64,000 nucleotides of DNA from Tannerellaceae bacterium (GTDB taxonomy: Bacteria > Bacteroidota > Bacteroidia > Bacteroidales > Tannerellaceae): NCBI GenBank assembly GCA_031288175.1, contig JAITRW010000033.1, forward strand, positions 52,997 through 116,996, read 5' to 3'. Positions 20,796 to 28,375 of the stretch are shown in pieces. Under the pieces are notes generated by a model. It had not been told where the DNA came from, did not search any database, and saw only the letters and a program-made list of their open reading frames with translations. Made by a program: the position numbers and the translations under genes. Positions within the stretch are counted from its first letter, which is position 1, and each line of letters starts with the position of its first letter.

Positions 20796-21554
20796 ATGAA
20801 ACCGAAGAGATGTACTCACATGTGGTACTACCGTCTGAGCATAATCGCCACGTCACTGGTGTTGATAGTAGCGGGGAGCTTGTTTTTGGCACACAATTTC
20901 GGGTATATAGACGACTGTCTGTTTCGGAGTTTGGTGTCGTGGAAGACGTTGCTGATAGCGCTGGGGGTGATCAATCTTATGAAGCGACGTCTGGTTTGGG
21001 GCGTTCTTTTAATAATTGGGGGGGGGTATTTTATGATACCCCCAGAGTTAGGTGTGCGGCATTTCTGGCCGTTGTTGCTGATAATAGGAGGCGTACTGTT
21101 GCTGTTGAAGCTGAGACATCCGTTTGCCTCGCCGCTGGTGAGTATGCATAAGCGTTGTCACCGTCGTTTTTTTCGTGATTTCGGGGGAGCGATTCCACGA
21201 GAGACATCGACAGTGGAGGATGGGTATGTACGGTCGGACGTCACGTTTGGAGCGGCGCGTCATATTGTATTAGATCCGATTTTCAAGGGCGCGCAATTGG
21301 ACGTGTCGTTTGGGAATATAGTACTTGATCTGGCGCGCACCCAGTTGGAAGGCGAGGAGACGCTGGTCCATGTGGATACTAATTTTGGAGGCGTGGAGCT
21401 GTTTGTACCGTCATCATGGAATGTAATTATAGAGGTGGAGAGTATATTCGGCTCATGTATAGATCGTCGTTTCCGTTCGCCGGAAGTGGATGCAGAGCAT
21501 AAGCTGATTATCCGCGGTGAGGTGACGTTCGGAGGATTGGAAATAAAAAGTTGA
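20796..21554 (+). CDS. LiaF-like membrane protein with C-terminal toastrack-type domain
   Basis: A 252-residue membrane protein. Residues about 12-108 contain four hydrophobic segments (LSIIATSLVLIVAGSLFLA; WKTLLIALGVINLM; VWGVLLIIGGGYFMIP; HFWPLLLIIGGVLLLL), the LiaI/LiaF-type membrane unit. The C-terminal half has repeated short beta-strand units of the kind in LiaF and related cell-envelope stress sensors (TFGAARHIVLDP, LDVSFGNIVLDLART, VHVDTNFGGVELFVPSSW, GEVTFGGLEIKS). The downstream gene encodes a membrane LytTR regulator; the pairing suggests an envelope-sensing unit, which is inference. A run of nine G encodes Gly75-Gly77 inside the third hydrophobic segment. Confidence 0.75.
   Translation: MKPKRCTHMWYYRLSIIATSLVLIVAGSLFLAHNFGYIDDCLFRSLVSWKTLLIALGVINLMKRRLVWGVLLIIGGGYFMIPPELGVRHFWPLLLIIGGVLLLLKLRHPFASPLVSMHKRCHRRFFRDFGGAIPRETSTVEDGYVRSDVTFGAARHIVLDPIFKGAQLDVSFGNIVLDLARTQLEGEETLVHVDTNFGGVELFVPSSWNVIIEVESIFGSCIDRRFRSPEVDAEHKLIIRGEVTFGGLEIKS
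21018..21026 (+). repeat. Homopolymer run of nine G inside the LiaF-like gene
   Basis: Nine consecutive G read in frame as GGG GGG GGG (Gly75-77). Loss or gain of one G would truncate the protein within its membrane region and remove the extracytoplasmic-type beta domain. Confidence 0.95.
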
Positions 21555-21574
21555 GCGTAGCGCTGTAAAAACAT

Positions 21575-22405
21575 ATGCCTGCGCACCCATTAACCGTATC
21601 GACGGGAAATAAAGTAGCGGCCGTCACGATGACGGTATTATCCCTGTCGGTGTCATGGGGAGTGCTGGTGTATTACGGGCAAAGGACAGGTGAAGCGGCC
21701 TTGATAGATGCAGGGACATCGGTGATTGTGCTCTTTGCCATAGGCTACGGGTTATGGTTTATGCTGTCCTTCATGCGGGTATGGCAAGCGCAATGGCTGA
21801 TAAACATCCTCATCCAATGCCTCTGCCATGGGTCTTCCTACACAGCCCTGGCGTTTGCCCAGATGGAGGATCCGGAATTTTTTATCTATAGCCTTCCGTT
21901 GCGTTTCCTATTGGGGGTACAGTTTGTGAACATGCTGATGAAGTACTACCTCTACTATTGGGAGAAGAGCGAATGGGGTACCGAGAGGGATGAACTGAAA
22001 CGGAGATTGCGAGCACAGGACATTCCGGCACCTTCACCGGCAAAGGCAGTTACACCTGTTCCGCGCAATGAGACGGGCGACTGTCGGCGCATCTCAGTAA
22101 AAGATGGGGCGACGATTCATATCATCAAGGTGGACGATATTTTTTGCCTGCAAGCAGGTGGGGATTATGTGACGATCTTTACCCCAACGGGACAATATTT
22201 GAAGGAACAGACCTTGAAATATTTTGAGATACATCTGCCCGCATACTTTGTGCGTATCCATCGCTCCACGATAGTGAATACAAATTATATTTTCAGGGTG
22301 GAGCTTTTCGGGAAAGATAATTACGTGGTCAAACTGAAGAACGGGATGACGTTGAAGGCAAGTACTACAGGTCACCGATTGCTACGGGAACGTCTTGCTT
22401 TGTAA
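21575..22405 (+). CDS. Membrane-anchored LytTR-family DNA-binding regulator
   Basis: A 276-residue probable one-component transcription regulator. Residues about 10-130 form four hydrophobic segments (VAAVTMTVLSLSVSWGVLVYY; VIVLFAIGYGLWFMLSF; a third near LINILIQCLCHGSSYTALAF; LPLRFLLGVQFVNMLM). A Pro-rich linker (about 145-165) leads to a LytTR domain from about residue 168, recognisable by VDDIFCLQAGGDYVTIFTPTGQYL, FVRIHRSTIVNTNYI and the LKNGMTLKAS end. There is no receiver or kinase domain. It follows the LiaF-like gene by 20 bases, and the two are probably functional partners. Ends at a hairpin shared with susD. Confidence 0.85.
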   Translation: MPAHPLTVSTGNKVAAVTMTVLSLSVSWGVLVYYGQRTGEAALIDAGTSVIVLFAIGYGLWFMLSFMRVWQAQWLINILIQCLCHGSSYTALAFAQMEDPEFFIYSLPLRFLLGVQFVNMLMKYYLYYWEKSEWGTERDELKRRLRAQDIPAPSPAKAVTPVPRNETGDCRRISVKDGATIHIIKVDDIFCLQAGGDYVTIFTPTGQYLKEQTLKYFEIHLPAYFVRIHRSTIVNTNYIFRVELFGKDNYVVKLKNGMTLKASTTGHRLLRERLAL

Positions 22406-22409
22406 ACGA

Positions 22410-22438
22410 CAAAGGCAGCCCGTAAGAAGCTGCCTTTG
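22410..22438. terminator. Bidirectional hairpin between LytTR regulator and susD
   Basis: A perfect 10-bp stem, CAAAGGCAGC (22410-22419) with GCTGCCTTTG (22429-22438), loop of nine bases. It sits between two converging genes whose stops are about 50 bases apart. T-runs are weak on both sides. Confidence 0.65.
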
Positions 22439-22456
22439 TTCGCTATGCGGGATCAA

Positions 22457-23977
22457 TTAGAAACCCGGGTTTTGCTTGATGATACCTTTGCCTTCATTGA
22501 TGACAGATTCCCGAAGGGGAAAAAGGAGGTGGGCGTCGGTGACCAGTTCGGCTTGTCCGAAGGCTTTGCACTTGGCATTCATGTGGTCTACATACGAACG
22601 ATCACGGATAAGGTCTTGTCGGCGGCTGCCTTCAAAGTACAATTCATGCGCCCTTTCGAGGAGTAGTTTGTCAAGGAAATCGCGTACATCAGTAAAGTCA
22701 CTATCCGTGTACGGAGGCAAGGAGGCGCGGGTGCGCACCTGATTCAGGAGGTCAATGGCTTCTGAGGAGATGGTATTGGTTTGACGGACAAGAGCTTCGG
22801 CAAGCAAGGTGAGGGCATCCGCATAACGGTATACGATCCAGTCCGTTTCGCAATGATCACCTACGTTAGATTCCACAGCATATTTGAGGGGAAATACTCC
22901 ATCGGCAAGCGAATTTCCGCTTGTTCCCTTGTTTTCCTCGTTAAGTAATACTCCGGATGTGGTTTCGTATTCGTAGAGAATCGTCTCACGGCGATCATCT
23001 CCCTCCTCAAAGGTATGGAAGAAGTCCCAAGTCATTTTATAGCCACCCCAACCGCCATTGAAGAAGGTGCAGTTGTTGGGCAAGACGTGAGGGTACCAAA
23101 GGTGAATCTGGTAACCTTCTTTACAAACAGCCGACCAGATGGTTTCCTCGTTTTGCTCGTTGGCAACGGTAAAAATGTTGGCGTAAGCAGAAGTGGCGCC
23201 ACCCTTATCGGTTACTAAGGTGTATCCGTATTCGGGTTTCATGAGTTCCCGCCCTTGTTCGATGGCTTTGTCCCACTGCCGAGTCTGCATATAGAACTTG
23301 AAGAGCACCATATGACAGAGGCCTTTGGTAAAACGGCCATAGTTGCTATCGCCGCGTTTGTAGGAATAAGGGAGGTATTGGGCGGCGTCGGTCAAGGAGT
23401 TGACGATAAAGGCCTGTGTTTCTTCGTGGGAGAGACGGGGGAGGATTTTTTCCGTCAGAGGGTCTTTGAGCGTGGCTAAGTCGGGGATGATCAGAGGCCC
23501 GAAGAGGTCATAGATAAGGAAGGCCATGAAGCCTTGTGCACACTGTACCTCGGCAATGAGCTGTTGCTTAACCTCTTCATTGATGTCAAGGCCGGAGATA
23601 CGGTCAATGGTGAGGGTCATCTTACTGATGCTGTTGAGGAAATCCCAGCCGTGGGTGACATTACGTGTATCGCCGGGTGTCCATTGTGCGAAGTACATTC
23701 GTGCCCAGAGGCCGCCATCATCCCAAGAACAGAAGCCGTAGTCGGAAGCGATGTCGGCGGTCAAAAAGACGCCTGTGGCGATGTTGAAGATGCCATCGTA
23801 CTCGCTGTTTCGGAAGGGGACGTAGGCGGCGGCGGTGACTAGATCGCGTGCATCCCGTTCAGTACGAGGATAGATAGTGGGGTTGATGGAGTCGTACATT
23901 TCCGACGTCAATTCACAACCCTGGAAAGCGAAAAACAAAGAAAAACATGTTGTCAAAAGCAAAAATATCTTTTTCAT
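22457..23977 (-). CDS. SusD/RagB-family outer-membrane lipoprotein
   Basis: Surface glycan- or nutrient-binding lipoprotein that caps its SusC partner. The 506-residue precursor has a lipoprotein signal with lipobox FAFQGC, lipidated Cys21 expected. The SusD-type helical start (INPTIYPRTERDARDLVTAAAYVPFRN), central ISGLDINEEVKQQLIAEVQCAQGFMAFLIYDLFG and the C-terminal LLNQVRTRASLPP...LLLERAHELYFEGSRRQDLIR region are all classic for the family. It follows susC by 24 bases. No SusE/F, hydrolase, sigma/anti-sigma or hybrid two-component gene is adjacent, so the ligand cannot be inferred. Confidence 0.95.
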   Translation of the reverse strand: MKKIFLLLTTCFSLFFAFQGCELTSEMYDSINPTIYPRTERDARDLVTAAAYVPFRNSEYDGIFNIATGVFLTADIASDYGFCSWDDGGLWARMYFAQWTPGDTRNVTHGWDFLNSISKMTLTIDRISGLDINEEVKQQLIAEVQCAQGFMAFLIYDLFGPLIIPDLATLKDPLTEKILPRLSHEETQAFIVNSLTDAAQYLPYSYKRGDSNYGRFTKGLCHMVLFKFYMQTRQWDKAIEQGRELMKPEYGYTLVTDKGGATSAYANIFTVANEQNEETIWSAVCKEGYQIHLWYPHVLPNNCTFFNGGWGGYKMTWDFFHTFEEGDDRRETILYEYETTSGVLLNEENKGTSGNSLADGVFPLKYAVESNVGDHCETDWIVYRYADALTLLAEALVRQTNTISSEAIDLLNQVRTRASLPPYTDSDFTDVRDFLDKLLLERAHELYFEGSRRQDLIRDRSYVDHMNAKCKAFGQAELVTDAHLLFPLRESVINEGKGIIKQNPGF

Positions 23978-24001
23978 GTCCGTAATTTTTAAAAAGGTTA
24001 C

Positions 24002-27000
24002 TTAAAAGGAGATGTCTACGCCAAAACTGAACCCCGTTACGTTGGGGTAGGAGTAAGCGTCTTTATCCGTTTCGGGGTCTACACCATTCCAGTTGGTGAG
24101 CACAAAAGGATTGTTGACGTCGGCATAGAGACGCACCTGCTTGGCGATATACTTGGGCAGAGGCAAAGTGTAACCTACTGTGATGTTACGGCAGCGCACA
24201 AAGCTGACCTTCTTGTACCAGTAGTCACTGAGGTCGGTTTGGGTCTTATAAGTAGAAGGGAGAAGGCTGGGAACGGTTGCACTTTGGTTGGCATGCGTCC
24301 AGCTGTCGAGGGAAGCAATGGCAAGGTTTCGTAATTGATTACCGGCATTACCGGCTATCCAGTTTTCGTAGTAACTGCCACTTCTCCAACGACCTACTTC
24401 GCCGTAGAAATAGACATTGAAATCAAAATTCTTATAACGCAAGGTATTGTTGAAACCGAAAGTAAATTCGGGGTCGGAGGAACCGATGAGAACTCTATCA
24501 TATTGGTCTAAGACATCGGAGGTTCCTTCTATATCCGCCAGGTTTTTGAGCTTGATTTGTCCAGGGAGTAAGGCTTTTTGCCAGGCGGGAGCGGCTTCCC
24601 CTATTTGGAGGAGGCCATTGGAACGATAGAGAAAAAGGGAACGGATGGGGTCATCGACCGATTGATAAGCAGCGGGTTTCCATTCGGGGTCACGCTCAAG
24701 CCAACGGTCTTTATAGGTAGAGAAGGAAAGGTCGGTAGTCCACTGAAAGCGCTTGTTGGTGACGTTGACGGTGTTTAAGGTGATTTCTACCCCCCCCCCT
24801 TGCGTTTTGCCAATATTGGCAGCTATTTTATTGATCTCGTGGTAGGAGAGGAGGCTTTTTTCGGTCACCAACAAGTCAGAGACGATGCGGTTGTAATACT
24901 CTACCGAGGCGTTGATACGATTATTAAAGAAGCCTAAGTCAATACCGATGTTAAACTCCGAGGTCGTTTCCCACGTTAGCTTAGGATTCCCTAATTGATT
25001 GACTTCTACACTGGTTGCACCGGTTGTTCCAAAAGCATAATCGGCGCCGGGTTTGTAGGTATCCAGGATACGATTACCAACATTGGAGTTACCGGTCTGT
25101 CCGTATCCACCTCTCAACTTACCGTTGGAAAGGATACCGTTGAGGGGTTCCATAAACTCTTCGTCGCTGAATCGCCATCCTAATGAAGCGGAAGGAAAAT
25201 AACCCCAGCGGTACTCGGGGTTGAAATTGGAGGCACCGTCGGCACGGATAGTGGCGGTGAGGAGGTACTTACCTTTGAAGGAATAGTTGAGACGGCCGAA
25301 ATAAGAGCCTAAGGCACTTTTGCTTGCCCAGGATTCTACGGAAGGCTTGGCGCCTCCTCCGGCGGCGAGGTTATTGTAGAGGAAACCGTCGATGGGGAAG
25401 TCATAGTTACCGGCGTTGAATCCTTCGGTGTTAAATTCCTGATAGGAATAACCGGCCAGTAGACTGAGGCTATGGTCTCCGACGGATTTAATGTAATTGG
25501 CGGTCAGGTCCATGAGGTAGTCGTTTTTATCTTCTTGGGTGATGAAGGCTCTACCGTTTTCGGCGAGGCCATACATGGTAGTGGTGGGGAGGTAATTTTT
25601 ACGTTTGGCGTATTTGCGGTCTACCCCTAAGGAGGCTTTTAAGAGCAAACCCTTAACAGGCTCCACTTGCAAATAAGCCGAACCTAAGAGTCTGTCTTTG
25701 ATGGTTTTGTCGGTAATTTCAAGTAGCGAGACAGGGTTGGGGGTCTGCGCCAGCTCGGGACTGATGGAGTAGTCCCCGTTTTCGTCGCGTACGGGGATGT
25801 AAGGGCTATACATGACGGCGGAGACGATGACGCCTGCATTTTCCCAAGCATTATCACCTAATGGGACATTGTCATATTGGTTGCGGCTCAGGTTGACGGA
25901 GAGGCCGACCTTGACGTACTTGGAGAATTGTTGATCAAGGTTGAAATTGGCGGTCAGTCGGTTCATGCCGTTATTTTTAATGACCCCATCTTGGGTGAAG
26001 TAGTTAATGGAGGCGAGATATTGTGCTGTTTCCGTGCCGCCGACTAAGGAGACATTGTGAGACTGCTGAATCCCCGTCCGAGTGACCTCGTTAAACCAGT
26101 CTGTCGTCTGCGCATTGGCGATTTGTTCTTCCGAGAAACGCGATACGAAGGGCGAGGGGTTAGGATTGACACTAATGTAGTCGGCATAAACATCCATTCC
26201 GTTATTCTTCATGTATTTTTCATACTCTACCTCGTTCCAGTGTTTCATGAAGCCTTGCGCGTCGAGCATCCGGTACCCGTTCTTCATCTGTTGAACGGAC
26301 ATGTTGCCCGAATAGTTCACTTGGAGCTTTCCCTGCTTGCCGCGTTTCGTGGTGACGATGATGACCCCATGTCCGGCGCGGGAACCGTAGATAGCCGTAG
26401 CGCTTGCATCCTTCAGAATTTCGATGGATTCAATGTCGTTGGGGTTGATGGATTCGAGGATATTATCGGTGCTACCGGCTTGGTAACGAGTACCGGAGCC
26501 GAGATTAGAGGAGGAGGAGATGGGGAAGCCGTCGATGATGATCAACGGATCATTGCCTGCATTGATAGAGGTTTCGCCGCGGATACGGAAAGTGGCACCG
26601 CCGCCTACCTGGGCACTGGTTTGGGTTACCCGTAATCCGGCGGCCTTACCGGCCAGGGCATGACTGACGGTGGAGAACGTGGCTACGGGCGAGTCGTCCA
26701 TCTTGACGGAAGTGACAGCCCCTGTTAAGTCCCGCTTCTTTTGCACGCCATAACCTACTACTACTACTTCGTCGAGAGAATGGAAGTCACTGCTCAAGGC
26801 GACGTCGTAATGGCTTTTACCTGCTTGAATGTTCAGGCTGACGGGGAGAAAGCCGAGATAATTGATGACTAACGTAGCACCGCGGGGGACGGTGATCCCG
26901 AAGTGACCGTCAAGGTCGGTAGCCGTGCCGTTAGTCGTTCCTTTTTCAAGGACACTGGCGCCGATAAGCCCTGTTCCGGTCTCGTCCGTTACTGTCCCTG

Positions 27001-27091
27001 TTACTTTCACCGCATCCTGTGGCGAGTCTGCTTCGGCGGTGAACGCCAAGCAGCTAAGCAAGGCCATGAAAAATGTTTGTAATGGTTTCAT
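24002..27091 (-). CDS. SusC/RagA-family TonB-dependent outer-membrane transporter
   Basis: Energised outer-membrane pore working with the adjacent SusD. The 1029-residue precursor has a signal peptide (MKPLQTFFMALLSCLAFTAEA), a carboxypeptidase-regulatory-like domain (VTGTVTDETGTGLIGASVLEKG), the plug domain with SAQVGGGATFRIRGETSINAGNDPLIIIDGFPI, then SATAIYGSRAGHGVIIVTTKRGKQG and a large beta-barrel ending GFSFGVDISF. The conserved GGGVE turn at residues 765-768 is encoded by ten consecutive G. It is the first gene of the susC-susD pair. The nearest full -7 box upstream is at 27374-27381, implying a leader of about 280 bases. Confidence 0.96.
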   Translation of the reverse strand: MKPLQTFFMALLSCLAFTAEADSPQDAVKVTGTVTDETGTGLIGASVLEKGTTNGTATDLDGHFGITVPRGATLVINYLGFLPVSLNIQAGKSHYDVALSSDFHSLDEVVVVGYGVQKKRDLTGAVTSVKMDDSPVATFSTVSHALAGKAAGLRVTQTSAQVGGGATFRIRGETSINAGNDPLIIIDGFPISSSSNLGSGTRYQAGSTDNILESINPNDIESIEILKDASATAIYGSRAGHGVIIVTTKRGKQGKLQVNYSGNMSVQQMKNGYRMLDAQGFMKHWNEVEYEKYMKNNGMDVYADYISVNPNPSPFVSRFSEEQIANAQTTDWFNEVTRTGIQQSHNVSLVGGTETAQYLASINYFTQDGVIKNNGMNRLTANFNLDQQFSKYVKVGLSVNLSRNQYDNVPLGDNAWENAGVIVSAVMYSPYIPVRDENGDYSISPELAQTPNPVSLLEITDKTIKDRLLGSAYLQVEPVKGLLLKASLGVDRKYAKRKNYLPTTTMYGLAENGRAFITQEDKNDYLMDLTANYIKSVGDHSLSLLAGYSYQEFNTEGFNAGNYDFPIDGFLYNNLAAGGGAKPSVESWASKSALGSYFGRLNYSFKGKYLLTATIRADGASNFNPEYRWGYFPSASLGWRFSDEEFMEPLNGILSNGKLRGGYGQTGNSNVGNRILDTYKPGADYAFGTTGATSVEVNQLGNPKLTWETTSEFNIGIDLGFFNNRINASVEYYNRIVSDLLVTEKSLLSYHEINKIAANIGKTQGGGVEITLNTVNVTNKRFQWTTDLSFSTYKDRWLERDPEWKPAAYQSVDDPIRSLFLYRSNGLLQIGEAAPAWQKALLPGQIKLKNLADIEGTSDVLDQYDRVLIGSSDPEFTFGFNNTLRYKNFDFNVYFYGEVGRWRSGSYYENWIAGNAGNQLRNLAIASLDSWTHANQSATVPSLLPSTYKTQTDLSDYWYKKVSFVRCRNITVGYTLPLPKYIAKQVRLYADVNNPFVLTNWNGVDPETDKDAYSYPNVTGFSFGVDISF
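24790..24799 (-). repeat. Homopolymer run of ten G (coding strand) inside susC
   Basis: Ten C on the plus strand give ten G on the coding strand, read GGG GGG GGG G.. as Gly765-Gly767-Val768. A one-base slip would cut the barrel after about 765 of 1029 residues. Confidence 0.95.
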
Positions 27092-27151
27092 CTATATACT
27101 TCTATTATGGTTTAATTGGCTGATAATCTTTGTTTTTGAAAATACCTGTGC

Positions 27152-27159
27152 GGGGGGGG
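27152..27159. repeat. Run of eight G in the susC upstream region
   Basis: Eight consecutive G on the plus strand, about 60 bases before the susC ATG (which reads on the minus strand). It would lie in the leader of a transcript from the box at 27374-27381. Confidence 0.9.
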
Positions 27160-27298
27160 ACGAATACACAGTTCGTCCCTGCCCAAACGGTGCAAAGAGG
27201 AAAAGGAAATAAATTAGTAAGGAGTGTTGGGTATGGGTAAAGGTTTTGGTTATATTAGCCCAAGCAAGCGAGGTTATTGTGTTAGTAGAATAAGGGAA

Positions 27299-27322
27299 AG
27301 TGTCAAACGATGAATGTTTAAC
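27299..27322 (+). repeat. 24-base motif, copy 1 of 2
   Basis: Shares AGTGT, AAAC and ATGAATGTTTAAC in the same order with 30908-30930 in the rpsA leader; only one indel and one substitution separate them. Function unknown. Confidence 0.6.
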
Positions 27323-27373
27323 GTAAGTCGCCAAGGTGTTTAAGTCTGTTTTATCTTGTTGCAAAAGCATAGG

Positions 27374-27381
27374 CAAAGATA
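27374..27381 (-). promoter_or_regulatory. Putative -7 box for susC-susD (TATCTTTG)
   Basis: Minus-strand TATCTTTG is a full TAnnTTTG match and the nearest one upstream of susC, 283 bases from its ATG. Confidence 0.4.
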
Positions 27382-27390
27382 ACTATATTT

Positions 27391-27452
27391 GTGAAATCGG
27401 AAATGCTTACTTCTGCATCTATGAATATGGGTGTGAGGAGGTTGTAGCCATA
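27391..27452 (+). pseudogene. Relic duplicate of the pheA promoter and first codons
   Basis: Aligns with 27491-27553 at an offset of exactly 100 bases; 42 of 49 positions match across 27393-27441. It includes a decayed -7 box (TACTTCTG at 27408-27415), an ATG at 27421, and codons reading MNMGVRRL before a TAG at 27445. Downstream similarity stops shortly after GCCATA. Confidence 0.75.
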
Positions 27453-27490
27453 TCCCCCAAACTCCACCGCTTTTTATATAGGTTGTAAGC

Positions 27491-27553
27491 GGGAAATCGG
27501 AAATATTTACTTTTGCACCCATGAATATGGGTATGAGGAAGCGCGTGGCCATA
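27491..27553 (+). repeat. Intact copy of the duplicated promoter/start block (pheA)
   Basis: Functional-looking partner of the relic at 27391-27452, containing the full -7 box TACTTTTG and the ATGs of pheA. Confidence 0.75.
27508..27515 (+). promoter_or_regulatory. Putative -7 box of the pheA operon (TACTTTTG)
   Basis: Full TAnnTTTG match. It ends only five bases before the ATG at 27521, so transcription would begin at about that ATG; the ATG at 27533 is the better start unless the mRNA is leaderless. Confidence 0.6.
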
Positions 27554-28375
27554 CAGGGTGTGGCAGGATCGTATCATGACATTGCGGCGAGGAAATATTT
27601 CGGCGAGGAAATAGAAGTTGTAGATTGTTTGACTTTCCGGGAGGTAGTGGAAACGGTAACCCGTGAGCCGGAGACAGCAGGCATGATGGCTATTGAAAAT
27701 ACCATCGCCGGAAGCCTTCTACAAAACCATGAATTGATACGTGGGAGTGGGGCATGGGTGATGGGGGAGATCAAATTACGTATAAGTCATACATTAGCGG
27801 CATTACCGGATACACGGCCGGATGAAATCAAAGAAGTGGATTCGCATCCCATCGCCTTGGCGCAGTGCATGGATTTTTTGAATAAGTTAAAAGGAATACG
27901 ATTGATAGAAGCAGAAGATACGGCATTGAGCGCTCGGCGGATCGCAGAGGAGCAACGGCGTGGCGTGGCAGCGGTGTGTAGCAAACTGGCGGCGGAAACT
28001 TTCGGACTGGCTATTTTGGCGGAAGGGATTGAGACGAATAAGCGTAATTTCACACGTTTTTTGGTACTGGAAAATAGTTTGAAGAGAAAGAAGTCCGGTA
28101 ACAGTGAAGAATTGAACAAAGCTTCATTGGTGTTTTCTCTACCCCACTCGGCGGGGAGTTTGTCGCAAGTGTTGTCTATCCTCTCTTTTTACAGTATGAG
28201 TTTGACGAAGATACAGTCGCTACCGGTCATTGGGCGGGAATGGGAATATCTTTTTTATATTGATTTGACGTTTAAAGAATATGCCCGTTACCGACAATCG
28301 TTAGACGCTATCCTGCCGTTGATAAGCGATTTCCGGATATTAGGCGAATATAGGGAGGGAGGCCAGTATGTGTGA
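27533..28375 (+). CDS. pheA: Prephenate dehydratase
   Basis: Converts prephenate to phenylpyruvate in phenylalanine synthesis. About 280 residues: a periplasmic-binding-like catalytic domain (RVAIQGVAGSYHDIAARKYFG; MMAIENTIAGSLLQNHELI; the family NFTRFLVL motif with the catalytic Thr) and a C-terminal ACT domain for phenylalanine feedback (LPHSAGSLSQVLSILSFYSMSLTKIQSLPVIG, ESRP-like motif). Start 27533 is chosen because the -7 box ends at 27515 and homologues begin near MKKVAIQG; in-frame ATGs at 27521 and 27527 are alternatives. No chorismate mutase domain is fused. It overlaps the aminotransferase gene by eight bases. Confidence 0.94.
   Translation: MRKRVAIQGVAGSYHDIAARKYFGEEIEVVDCLTFREVVETVTREPETAGMMAIENTIAGSLLQNHELIRGSGAWVMGEIKLRISHTLAALPDTRPDEIKEVDSHPIALAQCMDFLNKLKGIRLIEAEDTALSARRIAEEQRRGVAAVCSKLAAETFGLAILAEGIETNKRNFTRFLVLENSLKRKKSGNSEELNKASLVFSLPHSAGSLSQVLSILSFYSMSLTKIQSLPVIGREWEYLFYIDLTFKEYARYRQSLDAILPLISDFRILGEYREGGQYV

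Larger units (their letters stand above)
27092..27532. other. Upstream region shared by susC and pheA
   Basis: About 440 bases with no gene. It holds an eight-G run (27152-27159), a 24-base motif shared with the rpsA leader (27299-27322), a minus-strand -7 box for susC (27374-27381), a plus-strand TATATTTG (27384-27391), and two 100-bp-offset copies of a promoter plus start-codon block, the second serving pheA. Confidence 0.6.
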
